Assembly: GCA_009733775.1 (NCBI GenBank)
Contig: WOGZ01000317.1
Span: forward strand, 1-38,060
DNA: 38,060 nucleotides
Direction of reading: 5' to 3'
Source: Alectoria sarmentosa
Lineage: Eukaryota; Ascomycota; Lecanoromycetes; Lecanorales; Parmeliaceae
The position numbers were made by a program, and so were the translations under genes. Below the pieces are notes generated by a model. The model made no database searches, had not been told where the DNA came from, and saw nothing but the letters and a program-made list of their open reading frames with translations. Of the stretch, positions 9,969-21,819 are shown in pieces; the stretch's first letter is position 1; each line of letters begins with the position of its first letter.

Positions 9969-11468
9969 TCACACCACATCCTGCCCCACTTTCTCCGTCA
10001 TCGCTGGCAGAAAGCTCGTCATCGGCTTCGTATTCGCTCTCGCCCTCAACGTCGACCGTATATCCTCCGTGCTCTTCGACTTCCACGCCTCATAGCTCAT
10101 CGAAAACATCAAGCGGTTCCCCTCCGTCGCGATGAAATCATCCGGCCTCGCCCGCTCTTTCGACGCTATCACGTTGATCTCGTCCTCAATCTGCTTGCAG
10201 TACCGGTCCAAGGGCAGATCGTTCTCATCGTAGCCGAAAGGGTCTTCAATCTCCCGCCCGATGGCGGCGATACCCAAGATGATATACGCGCCTACAACGG
10301 TGCCCGGGATGGTGACCCAGCGGAGGGAGTCCCAGAGTTGGAAGGGCAAGGCGATGACGTAGGTCCAGGTGATTTGGCTGATGGCGATGGAATACGCGAC
10401 TGGGAGGGGCGTGTTGACTACGCGCTCTGTGCCGGCGAGCACTTCGTTCATGGAGGCTAGGTTCGCCATTATCATGCCCTGGTGCACGCCGTTGGGGAGC
10501 GTCCCGTTACCGATGATGCTTTCCACGTACGCGGACAGGTAGTGCAGCACTTCGAGCGGCAGATTCCCGAGCTTCTTCCCGTCCTTGTCCGCGCGCTTGA
10601 TGTGTTTCCGCGGATTCGTCTCGAGGAATTCGAGCCCAAGATAGGAGCCCATGGCTTTCAGCAACGTCGGCGACACTTCTTCCAGGCTGTGCGCGTCGGA
10701 TGCGGCACCCGCGAAGGTGGACAGGTTGCGCACGAGTGGGGCAAGGTCGTCATAGTTGGCGTAGGGCTCGAATCGCAATCGGCGTTTGAGCGATACTGCG
10801 AAGGCATTAATCAGGTTCAGCGCCGTCAGTTTGGCGAGCAGATCCGCTTTCCCTTCCTCGGGGCTCCGCTCGTGCCGCTCCTCGGCGTGGATCCAGATGT
10901 GGCGGGCCAGATCCCGCGACGTCTGGATCAGCTGGGCCCAGTACTTGCGGCCCTCGACGTAGCGCTCGTACGCGCTGGAGGTGCGGAAGGAGATGCCGAG
11001 GCCGACGACGAAGCCGAGCACCGTGAGCAGCAGGTTGGAGACGACGAGCTCGTACCAGAACTGCGAGATGCAGGTGATGATGGTGGCCCAGACGGCGACG
11101 AAGAGCAGCGGCACAATCATCCGCGGCGTGATGCTGCCCCGCATGCGCAAAAAGTAGGGCATCCGCCGGTGCGATTCGATGTCGAGCGGTTTGGTGATGA
11201 AGTCGTCGATGGTGCTTGTGTGGCGACGGGCGAGGGGCCGGGGACGCAGGGAAGGGGAGCGGGAGGGGGATGGGTGGCGGAGGGGGGTGGATTGCGGTGA
11301 GCTGGCGTTGGAGTGCGGGTTGATGGTTATGGAGGGGTTTTTGGGAGGGGGGTGGGTGGAGAGGGCGGAGGAGGAAGGGCGCGCGTGGAGGGTGGTTGCG
11401 GCGGACATTTCGGGGGAGGAAGCGCCTTGGGAGAATTGAAAGACGGGGTTGGTGAAGTATCGGTTCAT
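9969..11468 (-). CDS. UPF0187/bestrophin-like anion channel, 499 aa
   Basis: A single-exon frame of 499 codons. After a disordered Ser/Pro/Arg-rich N-terminus (about residues 1-90) comes the family core: a first membrane segment near 115-135 (RMIVPLLFVAVWATIITCI), a second near 140-160 (LVVSNLLLTVLGFVVGLGIS), and then the conserved FRTSSAYERYVEGRKYWAQL. Membrane segments recur late in the protein (TYVIALPFQLWDSLRWVTIP and following). The hallmark REIEDPFGYDENDLPLD comes next. This arrangement matches the bestrophin/RFP-TM, UPF0187 family (Pfam PF01062), which forms pentameric chloride or anion channels. The cell membrane or an organelle membrane is the likely site. The first Met is used; Met21 is an alternative start and would leave the core unchanged. 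The length is normal for fungal members. Confidence 0.9.
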   Translation of the reverse strand: MNRYFTNPVFQFSQGASSPEMSAATTLHARPSSSALSTHPPPKNPSITINPHSNASSPQSTPLRHPSPSRSPSLRPRPLARRHTSTIDDFITKPLDIESHRRMPYFLRMRGSITPRMIVPLLFVAVWATIITCISQFWYELVVSNLLLTVLGFVVGLGISFRTSSAYERYVEGRKYWAQLIQTSRDLARHIWIHAEERHERSPEEGKADLLAKLTALNLINAFAVSLKRRLRFEPYANYDDLAPLVRNLSTFAGAASDAHSLEEVSPTLLKAMGSYLGLEFLETNPRKHIKRADKDGKKLGNLPLEVLHYLSAYVESIIGNGTLPNGVHQGMIMANLASMNEVLAGTERVVNTPLPVAYSIAISQITWTYVIALPFQLWDSLRWVTIPGTVVGAYIILGIAAIGREIEDPFGYDENDLPLDRYCKQIEDEINVIASKERARPDDFIATEGNRLMFSMSYEAWKSKSTEDIRSTLRARANTKPMTSFLPAMTEKVGQDVV

Positions 11469-11572
11469 TTATTCAAAGAGCAAGAGATCCACAGAGGTAG
11501 ATGCAAATCAAATATGCGATGGATGGAAGTGAAGCAAAAAGCGACACAAGAAACTTTTTAATCTTCCAAACC

Positions 11573-11626
<54 letters not shown>

Positions 11627-12894
11627 TCCACACTTATCAGCGGAAACAAAATGATGAATCTGGAGCAGCATCGTCAATTTATCTATCTATCTATCCATCC
11701 AAATCCACCAACAACAACAACAACGGGCGCTACATACATACCTACCCTTCAGCTTTTGCCCAACATCATTTCCCCCCTTCCCTTCCCTTCCCTTCAGGCC
11801 CCCCGCAATCATAATATAAAAATAATAATAATAATAATAATAATAAACATGCAACAATAAGGCCACCCACCCCACCCCATGCGTGCGGCGGGCCTTTACC
11901 TGACATCCCGGAAAAAGCTTGGTGGGTTGGACTTGGATGGTAGGTACGGCCCAGTCTAGTTGAAACGCACTTGTTTTTTGTTCGCTTTTTGACGTGAAAC
12001 ATTTGGCTGAGTAGAGTACATAGGCGGGGTTGTTTGCTGACTGGTTGAAATGCGTATGTAGTTATGAGTATGCACATACATACATAGGTGATATTGAAAG
12101 GGGGTAAATTCAGGATGCAACGCTGCGTTGTTGGTGGCGTTTTCGAGGCTGATGGTGGGGGGGGGGCTAGTAAGGTGACGGGGCTAGGTAGTTGTGGGTA
12201 TAGTATATATAGTGCTGATGAGGCTGGCATTAGCATGCGGTACAGTACTAGGTATGAGGATTTTTTTTGGGGGTCGATGTGTGTTGTGGTGGTAAGGTGC
12301 TCACTCATCTAGGTGGGAAGATACGTCCTATTCGAAATATTTATATCCGTCATCGATCGTGCCTCTTTCTTACTTCCATGAGTATGTAAAGCATGATGGG
12401 GGATGAAGTAAATAAAATTGGTTTTCGCCATGTGGGTTTGGCATGCCCGTGCCGGTGAGTCCGGCGCGGGTGTACCCACCAATTAGATCACCTCGTCTGG
12501 ATCCGGCAAGAAGTGAGTGATTGGTTGATTGATTGATCGAGGAGATTGTTTCAGAAAGGGCGCATTGGGAGGGATTTTTTAAATATTGCATGGTTTGGCA
12601 TGGCAATGAGGCTCCTTGGACTGGAGGAAGTCGAAAGCCGAGGTGTGTGAGTATCATGGAGAAAGGGACGAGCTTCTATACTTGTGAGTCCCTATCATAG
12701 AAGAGACAGGGTCTGGGAGCGGCATCTAGTTTCTTAGGCGGAAAAAGAGGTGATACATACTCGTTATTTATCGAAAACCTATATTTAGACACTCACGACA
12801 TTGTTCCTTGCTATAAAACGACGACATGTAAATCGAGAAAGAAATCCTTCGGGTAGCTCTCCACGTCGGCCGTGGATCTCGATTGTGTTGACAG
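11469..12894. other. Intergenic with microsatellites
   Basis: This lies between two minus-strand genes, so it holds the bestrophin-like gene promoter and leader and the NLR 3' region. It is rich in simple repeats (GA, ATCT, CAA and AAT tracts at 11575-11850) and G-runs near 12152-12285. Open frames here, such as 11766-12308 minus, are low-complexity and unsupported. Confidence 0.5.
11575..11623. repeat. (GA)n microsatellite, about 24 units
   Basis: An uninterrupted AG/GA dinucleotide run about 107 bp upstream of the bestrophin-like start codon. Further short tracts follow at 11681-11700 (ATCT/ATCC), 11707-11722 (CAA) and 11818-11846 (AAT). Purine/pyrimidine tracts are common in fungal promoters, but no function is shown here. 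Confidence 0.95.
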
Positions 12895-15800
12895 CTAGAA
12901 TCCTGGGTCCGATTCTCGTGCTCGACTCTCCGACGCCTTGCCTCGGCCCTGCTGTCCCATAGGCCTTCTGACTCGATCCCCCACCACTGTCCCTTCGTCT
13001 TCACTCTCTTCCTCGTTCCATACCTCAGGCCTATGGAACGGGCTCTCTTTCATTGACAGCATTGCCATCTCTTCCTCCGCTTCTTCTTCCTCCACCTCTG
13101 TAACATCAGACCCCATCCTCGGCGCACGAAACACGCTCTTGTTCGTTCGGAGGATTTGCACTATCTCGCCTTTCCCCGTCTCTTTGGCCATCTGTAGAGC
13201 TGTCTGACCGAGTACGTTCTTGAAGGAAAGATCTGCACCCATGTCGATGAGTTTTGTGACGGCGGCAAGGCGTCCGAGCTCGATGGACGCGAAGAATAGA
13301 GATTGGATCATGCTCGGGCTCGTAGGGACGGCACCGGCTTCGATGAGTATGACGGCGCATTCGACATGTCGGTTGTGGTGCGCGATTTCAAGAGGCGTTT
13401 CTTGCCATTCGTCTTTTTCGTTGCATTTAGCGTGGTAGTTGAGGAGTATGGCGAGGAGGTTGGCGTAGCCCGCTATGGCGGCTAGGTGTAAGGGGGTGCG
13501 GTAGTAGCGGTTGAGGGAGTCGGGTGATAGGCCGGCTTGGAGGAGTACGGTCAGGATTGTGGCATTGTTGGCGTAGATGGCGCAATGGAGAGCCGTGTTG
13601 CCTAGGTCGGGATCGCAGAAGTAGATCTCGTTGGGTTTGTGGGTGATGATGTGCGAGACTTCGATTTGGAAGCCTAGGTTGGCGAGGGACCATATGGGTA
13701 AAGTTTCTACTTGCGGGTAGGAACTTGGACTTGGAGTGACATTTTCATCGATAATCTCCTTGGCTTCAAGCACTCTCATGACATTCAGATTGCCGTATTG
13801 CCAAGCAACAGTCCGGGGTATCCTCCCATACATATCCTCTATGGATGGGTTAGCACGAGAATCCAACAGCAATTTGGCGACTTTGTAGTTGCCATCTCGA
13901 CTCGCATCGTGTAGGGGCGTCTTTCCGTTTTTGTCTTGAGTGTTTACGTCTAGGCCTTTCTTAAGTAGTAGACGAACAATCCCTTCGTACCCGTCGATGG
14001 CGGCGCTGTGGAGAAGCCCACGATTAAAATCATCGCGAACTGCGATATCGGCGTTGTAGTCGAGTAAGAGCTTGACCATGGCCTCGTTGCCAGCATCTAC
14101 TGCCCTCAGTAGAGCAGTACCGCCCCCTTCGTGGTCTCTGACGGAGCTGTCGGCATCTTGCTTTAACAGGAGCTCAGCAATGAAAATTTTGGCTTCAGTT
14201 TCTTTTCGTCCACCTTTTGCGGTAGCGGCCAATATCAGTGCAGTGCTTCCAAGACTGTTTTGTAAGTCAATACCAATACTTTTATGGTCCACGATGGATT
14301 TAACAACGTCGGACTGTCCGGCAATGGTAGCTAGGGACAGCGCTGTATTGCCCTCCAAATCTTTCTTGTCGACTTTGACACCCAGCCGGTCCAATAGAGC
14401 GTTGACGATCTGCAAACTGCCATTCTGTGCTGCTAGCATCAAAGCGGTACGGTTGTAACGCCGCGGGTGCACAGCGTTCACATCCAACTCTTTGTGTGCT
14501 AGTAGCAGCTCGACGGTCTCGATGACACCATTGTCAACAGCCTCGAATAATGCAACGCTATCTCTTTGGCTATATTGGTTCACATCTGCGCCACGTTCGA
14601 GCAGCTTGGCCACCGTTGCGCTCTGTCCTCGCCTGCAAGCATACATCAACGGTGTCTGTTTGTAATTCGGATCCGCAGCGTTTACATTCGAACCTTCGTC
14701 TAGCAGCCTGGAAACAGCATCGGTCAAGCCAAACCAGGCGCATACATGGAGTGGACTGGCACCTTTACGAATGTCCCATTCTGCACGTTCTGCAGAGCGG
14801 AGATACCACGCGGCTTGGGTCCATGCCGCGACCTTATTGGTATCGCTCACGTATTGAAAGACTGCTACTTGCGTCTCTGCATGCAATCCGGCCTCGTAGG
14901 CATGGTCTCCCCAATACAAATAGGCATAATCAATGAGTGGGTATGCTTGCTTTCTGGCATCGAAGTCTTTGTCCTCGTAAATGCCTCCACAAGGTTTGGT
15001 AAGCTCTCCGAGACTCATGTAATGTAGTGAGACACGAGCCATATCAGCTGATGCAGTTGAAAACCATCGATCGTGAGTCTTGTCAAAATACTCTTGTGCG
15101 GTGCGATGATTGAGTCTCACGTTTTGTTCGTCAGAATCGATCATGATCATTCCAGCTGTGACTTCAAGAATCGTCGCCTTGTCAGGCCTGGCAGTCTTTC
15201 TGAACCCTGCCTTGTTCAGATCGACCGCCAGCGCATCCCTGAGTTCTGCAAGGCTGAGGGGTCTGTGTGCGTGGACCACCCATTCGAGCGTCTTCCGTGC
15301 AAGAGTCGAAGCACGAGTGTTTTCCGACTCTTCAATGATACGGAGCATATTACGCTCGTAGAAATCATCATAGCCCTCTGGTGGATTGTCCAAGGCGTCT
15401 TCCACTTCCCCTTCGCTTAAGCATGCCCGCAATGTTTGCATATAAAGGCCAGCCATAGTAAACATACTCTTAGCCTTTTTGATGACAGTGGGCATAATTT
15501 TTTCACGCAAGTCTGGCCGCCTGCGACAGATGCGTCCAAGTCGCGTCGTGCCGAATGAGGATTGGCTGATAGTGCTATCACTGTGCTTCGAGTTCCCCAA
15601 TCGGAGTTCTGTTTCCAGCTCCTTTTGGACGTAAAGCCTGATATCGTCTTGGGAAGGCTCTATGCTCATCCTCACCGGGTCATCTGGTTCCCTTAGACTG
15701 TGCTTTCGGTCTTTGCAGTATATATCCTTTGCTCTGCAGCTCTGACAAACGTCAATGTTACAAACATCACAGCGATAATAGACCTTGAGAGGCGGTAGAG

Positions 15801-17232
15801 GTGGAATGTCATCAGGTCTACCACGACCACAGAAATCGCAGAATTTCACCTCTTCTGGGCCAGGCTCCTCTTGGATGGGGCGCGAGGTTATCATTAAGCT
15901 TGCTTTCTCCGTAGGGAGGCTCAAGAGTTTGTCCAACAATCTCTCCTTGACAGCCGGAGACGCCTCATCGTAAGCATCTACTATTATCATGACCCTGCTC
16001 TCGTCCAGCATTACGATTAGCAAACGTAAAGGACATTTAGATACCTGGAACACTGCTTACCTCTCAAAGTGCTGGATCTCGGCTCGGAAAGCTTCATAAA
16101 AGTCTTCGAGCGTGGGACGCGACTCATTCTCTGCGCCCGAGAATAGCCGCTTCGCTTCTGGAGACTGAAACTCAGCATCAGGACGTTGGAGTAACTGCTT
16201 GAGCAGGCTACTGGTTATGCTGTCAAGCGTTTGGGTGTTGGACTCTTTGTAGTTGAGATAGATGCAAAGGATTGGTACGTTTCGATTCTTAAAAGTCGTC
16301 TTAAGGCGTTCGATCACTAGGGCGCAGAGCAATGTTTTGCCGGCGCCTGGCTCACCAACACATTGTAGCATCCAAGGAGGGCCGGACGTCCAAGCCTCAA
16401 ATTCTGGAGATGATAATAAGCTTGGGGTAGAAACGTTTTGCTGTATACATTGGTTGTAAAGCTCGGATTGCCGTGCTTGGAAACTGAGTGGGGACAGCCA
16501 GTCGATGATTGCCGCTCTTTTCTTCTCTTTGGCCTCTTTCTCTCTCTCTCGGGCCGCCTGTTGCCTCTCCTCTGCTACTTCTCTTCTGCTCCTTTCCCAT
16601 TGTTCTGCCTCTTCTCGCCTGAGTCTTTCGGCCGCCTGAGCTTGTTCTTCGCGGGCTTTCTGCCTTTCCCCGGCCTCTTCTCTCCTCACCTTTTCCCTAT
16701 CCTCTGCTTCTGCTTCTTGGTTCTCTAACACCTTTCTGACACCATCGCTAGTATCAAGAGAGATAGTGAAGTGATCATAAGCCAGAACAGATTCCACCTG
16801 TCTTATAGATCCACCTATCTCCCCAAGTAACTTTTGGAAGGCTTTCTTGTCATGATGCCACCAGAGTCGTTTGACCCTAGATTCGGTGCTGTCTTGTGAC
16901 AAGGACTCTAATTTCTTCTCTGTCCCCTTGATGCCATTCTCTATCCATTTCAAAGCCCCAACACTCCTGCGGCTGGGATCAGGTGCTAGCTTTTCCGTCG
17001 AGGATTTGAGCACTGCTCTGAGGGCTTCAAAACGTTCATCATTTGGATGCTTGAGGCCCCTTTCTCCATGCTTGCCCAGCAATTCTATCTTGGTTCGGAA
17101 ATTGTCAAGAGTACGGCCTAGTTCCTCCTGCTGCTCTTTGGCAGTGAAATAGTCGCGACTGTATTCCTGCACTTTCCGAGCCACATGCAGCAAAGTCTCC
17201 ACAGAGGCAAGCAATCCTAATACTTCCGCCAT
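12895..17232 (-). CDS. Fungal NLR: HeLo-like - NACHT (with zinc insert) - ankyrin repeats, 1423 aa
   Basis: Two exons, 17232-16061 and 15994-12895. The 66-nt intron (GTAAGC..GAGCAG) rebuilds IQHFERVMIIVDAYDE across the junction. I chose the ATG at 17232 over 17346 because fungal HeLo-like domains (Pfam Helo_like_N, PF17111) begin with M-A-E-V-L-G-L-x-A-S, as here. Residues 1-160 are this N-terminal domain, thought to drive membrane-linked cell death. About 170-242 is a highly charged Glu/Arg/Gln coiled coil. NACHT follows: Walker A GEPGAGKT at 293-300, Walker B MIIVDAYDE at 393-401, and the sensor-like LMITSRP at about 424-430. Eight Cys/His (C443, C446, C466, C469, C474, C477, C484, H489) form a ZZ-like zinc-binding insert right after the sensor. 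About 16 ankyrin repeats span 801-1341, some degenerate, ending in an acidic then basic tail. Such STAND proteins mediate non-self recognition and incompatibility. It appears intact. Confidence 0.93.
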
Positions 17233-18694
17233 GTTGAAGGGCCGAGATATACTCACAATACGAGAGCTCGAAGACTGAATGAAGAGAGCAGCGTAGCCGT
17301 AGGACGAGGAGATGGTTGAAGGCCCTAGTGAAGGTTGGCTATTCAATCACAGTCACTGTTTCAACAGAAGATGGCTCCTTAGGCATATTGGATCAGGTAG
17401 AGTGAAGCCGAGAGCCCATTTCCAGTTGCGAGTTGTGAAACTCATCTGATGGCGGACAAGTTGGAGCTGGACTTCCAATACCAGACTCGAGGAGATGTTT
17501 TTAGTCAACAAGATAGGACTTTCAAGGACTCATCTATCGAGCAGGGCAGGCTGAGTTGAGGCGGAGTCCAAAGTCTTTGACATGACAGTCCGCCTTGGAT
17601 ATGGCCATGTCCGTGCGTGCAGGTAAGCGCCCAGCTTATGTGACAGTCGAGAATGGTTGGAGAGGAATGGTCTTGAATTGAGCCGGACAAGGGAAATTGG
17701 GCATGAGGCTGCGATGAGACGAGTCAAAATCCAGGCAGTAGCGCTAAGGGTGGGGGCCTAGACCGAGCCGCTGGGGGGGCTATTTTGGAAACGAGGTAAG
17801 GAATCTGCAGCCAAGGTAAAATACAACCATACAAGATGATTAGTGAGGCTGCTAAGGATGCAGTAATTGCAAGGCTAAGATCTACTTACCTAGTCGGAGA
17901 CTCCGCGGGGATCAGTAGTCCAAGCTCAAATAAAGAGGTAGTTTGAAACACAGCCTACAGGTATTTAAATATCTCCCCAACAAAGGATTTGGAAACATAT
18001 CGATTATGATGATGATTCGATCATGTACTTAGAGTACCATCTACTCTTGCTCCTCTAATAATTTAATCAAATCATCTTTGATGGTAACAACGGCAATAAT
18101 CAATTCCCCCTAATGACAAAAGCCATGTTTTCATGTTTTCATCCTTGCGAAGCTATGATGCCGGACAGGGTAGATAGGCAAACGGTGCCTGGGCTGCCTC
18201 GTGCGGCCGAAGAGTCTAGGCCCTTGGCAGTCCGGTACGGGAGTATCCACAAATGAGATACAGTTATCCCCTATCTCCTCAATCTGCGTCTCCTAGTGAG
18301 GGGCTAGCTTCTTACGGCTAGACTGCTAAGGGCCTAAATTTGTCGGCCGCACGAGTAGAAGGGCTACGATCAAGTACGTGGTAGGATTATCTGCTATCTG
18401 GTAGACCGGCACGCCTAAGCTCCCTGCATTTCTATTTGCTGGTAGCCAATGAGACCACACGGACATACCTACGATTGACCTTTTTGCGGCTCCGGGGCTG
18501 AAGTGCCCCACTAAAGTAGTACGCTATACCAAGACGCTAGTAGAATGCTACTGCGGTCTACTACCATCGGGCGAATCTCTAATCTTAGGTACTGTACCAG
18601 CGTACACTAGAAGATGACCAAGCTGACAAAGATGACAAAGATGACAATGCATTGGATTGCGGCCCCCAAATTCTTACTAAGGGTACTTTAATAA
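17233..18694. other. Intergenic upstream of the NLR gene, with inverted repeat
   Basis: No gene recognised. It includes the NLR promoter and leader (near 17233-17400) and the inverted repeat at 18198-18355. A small tandem tract of GATGACAAA-like units lies at 18613-18646. The sequence ends at the TAA target duplication of the transposon starting at 18695. Confidence 0.5.
18198..18355. repeat. Inverted repeat, 35-bp arms, 88-bp spacer
   Basis: Left arm 18198-18232 (CTCGTGCGGCCGA...) and right arm 18321-18355 are imperfect reverse complements. They share CTCGTGCGGCCGA and TTAGGCCCTT-like blocks, with the differences clustered in the middle. The total of 158 bp resembles a MITE or a remnant of a DNA transposon terminus pair. 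No flanking duplication is evident. Confidence 0.75.
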
Positions 18695-18729
18695 GGCCTA
18701 CTTCTGCAACCACATATTTTCAAAATATG
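18695..18729 (+). repeat. Left terminal inverted repeat of the PIF/Harbinger element
   Basis: 35 bp beginning GGCCTACTTCTGCAACC, an exact reverse complement of 21785-21819. Confidence 0.95.
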
Positions 18730-19124
18730 ATCTACATATTTTCATCTTAGCGTGTAATATATATAAAATATCGTATTGCGATCATATTTTCGTTTATATT
18801 TCATTATTGCAATTTGAAAATATCAAAAATATGAGTTTATTCATGTTTTCTACGAAAATATACGTTAAGCACATAAATAATCGATATTTATAATCGAAAT
18901 AATAATATTATTTTTATTATAAATGAGTTTAAATTTGAGAAGATAACGGCAAATGTTATTTTTATTGCTGCTAAATATTATTCTTTTTATTATAATAAAA
19001 AAAAAAGAGAACGTTTATTTTTTTTGATTATATATATATAAAAAAAGTCTTAAATGATCATTCCGCAATCATATAAAGTTCTTTTTATATGTTTTTTTAT
19101 ATTATAAATAAGCTCTTAAATTGA

Positions 19125-20070
19125 TTGTTTAATTATATCAATTTAATATCGTCTCATATCATTAACATTGCGAAAAAAGTCGTTATGTTTATATGCTTTA
19201 TTGATCATAATATCAATAATGAAAAAATATGTGATCGTTTTCAGCACTTAGGCAACACGATATCTCGCTCTTTTTATGAAATTTCTGATGCTTTTATCGT
19301 GCTTTATAAACATATAATACGATTATTAAAAGCGTTTTATTTTACGCCCTCGAAAATATTCTCAAATCTCAAATTCACACCCTACTTCAATGATTGTTTA
19401 AGAACACTTAATGATACACATATCGATATACACGTGTTAATAAAATCGTGTATGTTATAACGAAATAAAAAGAAGGAATTAAGTTAAAATGTACTCGCTA
19501 TGTGTGAATTTGATATGTTATTTCATTATATGCTATCGAGATGAGAAGACTTTACACACGATTTCAAAATATTATAAAACGCTATATCTCATAAAGAATT
19601 CATAATTTCATAAAATAAATATTATCTCATCGACGCTGAATACTCGAACTGCGATTTTCTATTAATATCGTACGTGATAATACGATATTATTTGAAAAAA
19701 CAATTAAAAGCTGATTTGAAACCTGAGAATGCAAAAGAACTATTTAATTTATAACATTCACAACTTCGTAATATCATTAAAAGAATATTCGATATACTTA
19801 AAAGACGTTTTTTATTTATGAATTTCCCAATTGAATTCGATATTTCAATTTAAATATAAATATAATTCGATTTTATAGCGTTATATAACTTCATTATCTT
19901 ATATCATCGAGTGAACGACGAAAATATATATATATTTGAGTTTTCGGATAACAACAGTGCAGGCGATATAAAGTCTTCAAAAAACAACTTTATATTTGAT
20001 ATCAAAATGAATAAATTTCGAGACGAAATTGCGATCGCGATATAAAAGAATTATTAAATATATTTGATTC
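19125..20070 (+). pseudogene. PIF/Harbinger (HARBI1-like, DDE_Tnp_4) transposase relic
   Basis: One frame (codons in phase with 19125) carries the family landmarks in the right order, although interrupted by stops. They are a helix-turn-helix stretch ICDRFQHLGNTISRSFYE, then FTPYFNDCLRTLNDTHIDIH (family LDGTHI with its catalytic Asp), VLAMCEFDMLFHYML, KYYLIDAEYSN, ELFNL...HSQLRNIIKRIF and finally an FRDEIA tail. The frame stays in phase from 19125 to about 19850, so decay is by point mutation rather than indels. The first catalytic Asp reads Asn (LNDTHI), a G-to-A change. An N-terminal extension upstream of 19125 is likely but not readable. The gene is dead. Confidence 0.9.
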
Positions 20071-21784
20071 AATGAGTGAGACATTCAAACATGCCAGATA
20101 TATTTTTATAATTAATTTGTTTATAAGACGTTATAATTGTTTAATTTACTTTGCTATTTTCATTGTACTTTTCAAATGCGAGAAAAAAAAATTATATATT
20201 TTTTAACGGTTTCGACAATTATATAATCAATGAAAAGTGCATTTTTACACGTTTTCAAAAATAATATTCAAAATATACTTCATCTTTACGATATTTTAAA
20301 CGATCAAGAAACGAAGATAATAAGTTCGTTATAAGAAAAATAACATAATTTCGACCTCGACAATGTGAAATTTATATCTCTTTCACAAAATTTTCTGAAA
20401 AAACATATTCAAATATCTTTTTAATGCGAGATGTTTAGATTTATTATATTATTATATGATTATTTTTATTTATATTATTTCGTTATTTTCAACATTTTCT
20501 CGCAATTATTTTTCTCTTTCATTTATTTATCTTTATAATTAATCATTTTTATATCTCTTATCTAAAATAATATACATATGCGCCTTTTTTTCATTCAAAA
20601 AGATGTTTACGATCTGATAAATAAAATTAAAATCTTTCGTATCGACCGTGATTAATAACATTATCATAACATTTTCGATTATAGTTTATAATGTCTTTTT
20701 TATACGTTACGCTTCTTTTATTTCACGTTATCTAACTTTTTTTTTCTTTTTATACAATAAATCTTTTCATCTGATCACTCACTTCATTAATAACATTATT
20801 TATAAATTATTTATTAATCTTCTTTTGTTTTTTGAGAGGAGTTTGAATCGCAAATTTAAAAGTCGCATATCTCTTCTTGACTATCGATCTTTTTTTAACG
20901 TTTAATATAAGTTATTTCTCTTGAATAATCGAAAATAAAATATTCGATAAAAAAGAATCGACGATGATTATAACATTAAAAAGATTTATGATTTAAACGT
21001 GATTGTCTATAACTATCCTATCAAAAAATAATTTATTAAATTTCATAACAAATTAAAGAGGAACGTATCGTAATTGACTTATAAATTTGTTTTTTTAAAA
21101 AGAATTAATTGAATACACAATTTAATATCTTAACGTACGCTTATTTGCATTTATCATTGATCATCGTTTATTACGAGCAATTGAGTAACGTCATTAAACC
21201 CTCATTCACTTAACGAATAACGTAGAAATTTTCAATGATTTCATTTGATTTTATAAATTGTTGTTTTATTCTAACATTAAATCTTATTTAAACGATATTT
21301 TAACATTATCATAACTTGAATAATTATCAAAATGATTATTTATGCTTCATTTTTGAAGTCTGCGTTCGATCTTTTGAATAAACGATGTTATTATATTATT
21401 TCAATGTACATTATTAACTTCATAACATAAATTCATTTCATAATTTTAAAAGATATAAACATCACGATAATTATTAGAGAGAGAGTAACAAAAGCATTGA
21501 GTATAATCAAGACGTTTATAACAACATCGACGATAACAATATCGACGATAATAACAATAAGGGTAACAGATAAGTCAATCATCACATTATTGAATAATGA
21601 TAAAAATATTATTGTCTGATAAACCAAAAAAATTTATTTCGACTATTCTACATTCGAATCTGATTCAACGAGATCTACGATTATAAAACGAAACCGTACA
21701 TATATTATACATAAATTTGAAAATATATTAATGCTATTTTCAAGCCACATTTCATTAATCGAAAGGCTAACGAAAATATGTGGG
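20071..21784. other. 3' half of the PIF/Harbinger element, unreadable
   Basis: 1.7 kb of AT-rich sequence with no reliably recognised protein. An Asn/Asp-rich plus-strand stretch at 21474-21574 ends in a stop and could be the acidic end of a second element-encoded protein (such elements often encode a Myb/SANT-like partner). This is only a guess. Confidence 0.3.
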
Positions 21785-21819
21785 CATATTTTGAAAATAT
21801 GTGGTTGCAGAAGTAGGCC
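21785..21819 (-). repeat. Right terminal inverted repeat of the PIF/Harbinger element
   Basis: Exact reverse complement of the first 35 bp of the element, followed by the TAA duplication. Confidence 0.95.

Larger units (their letters stand above)
18695..21819 (+). mobile_element. PIF/Harbinger DNA transposon, complete but RIP-degraded (3125 bp)
   Basis: Terminal inverted repeats are identical for 35 bp (18695-18729 and 21785-21819, starting GGCCTACTTCTGCAACC). Similarity continues through a further ACATATTTTC block. The element is flanked by TAA on both sides (18692-18694 and 21820-21822). A 3-bp TWA duplication and GGCC-type ends are typical of PIF/Harbinger, and the transposase relic inside confirms the superfamily. 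The interior is very AT-rich with numerous stops, consistent with RIP, whereas the flanks have normal GC. It lies between the NLR gene (about 1.5 kb away) and the S41 peptidase gene (about 230 bp away). Confidence 0.95.

Noticed and set aside
10482..11300. 272-codon plus-strand open frame
   Set aside because: It lies opposite the bestrophin-like gene, whose conserved motifs are on the minus strand. Its composition is that of a reverse-strand shadow in GC-rich DNA.
11766..12308. 180-codon minus-strand frame
   Set aside because: It runs through simple repeats (poly-Leu and poly-Tyr from AAT and CAA tracts) and has no recognisable family.
19125..21627. Short AT-rich frames taken as genes (for example 20648-20905 and 21433-21627)
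   Set aside because: They lie inside the PIF/Harbinger element. Only the transposase frame shows family motifs; the others are low-complexity Ile/Asn/Phe frames.
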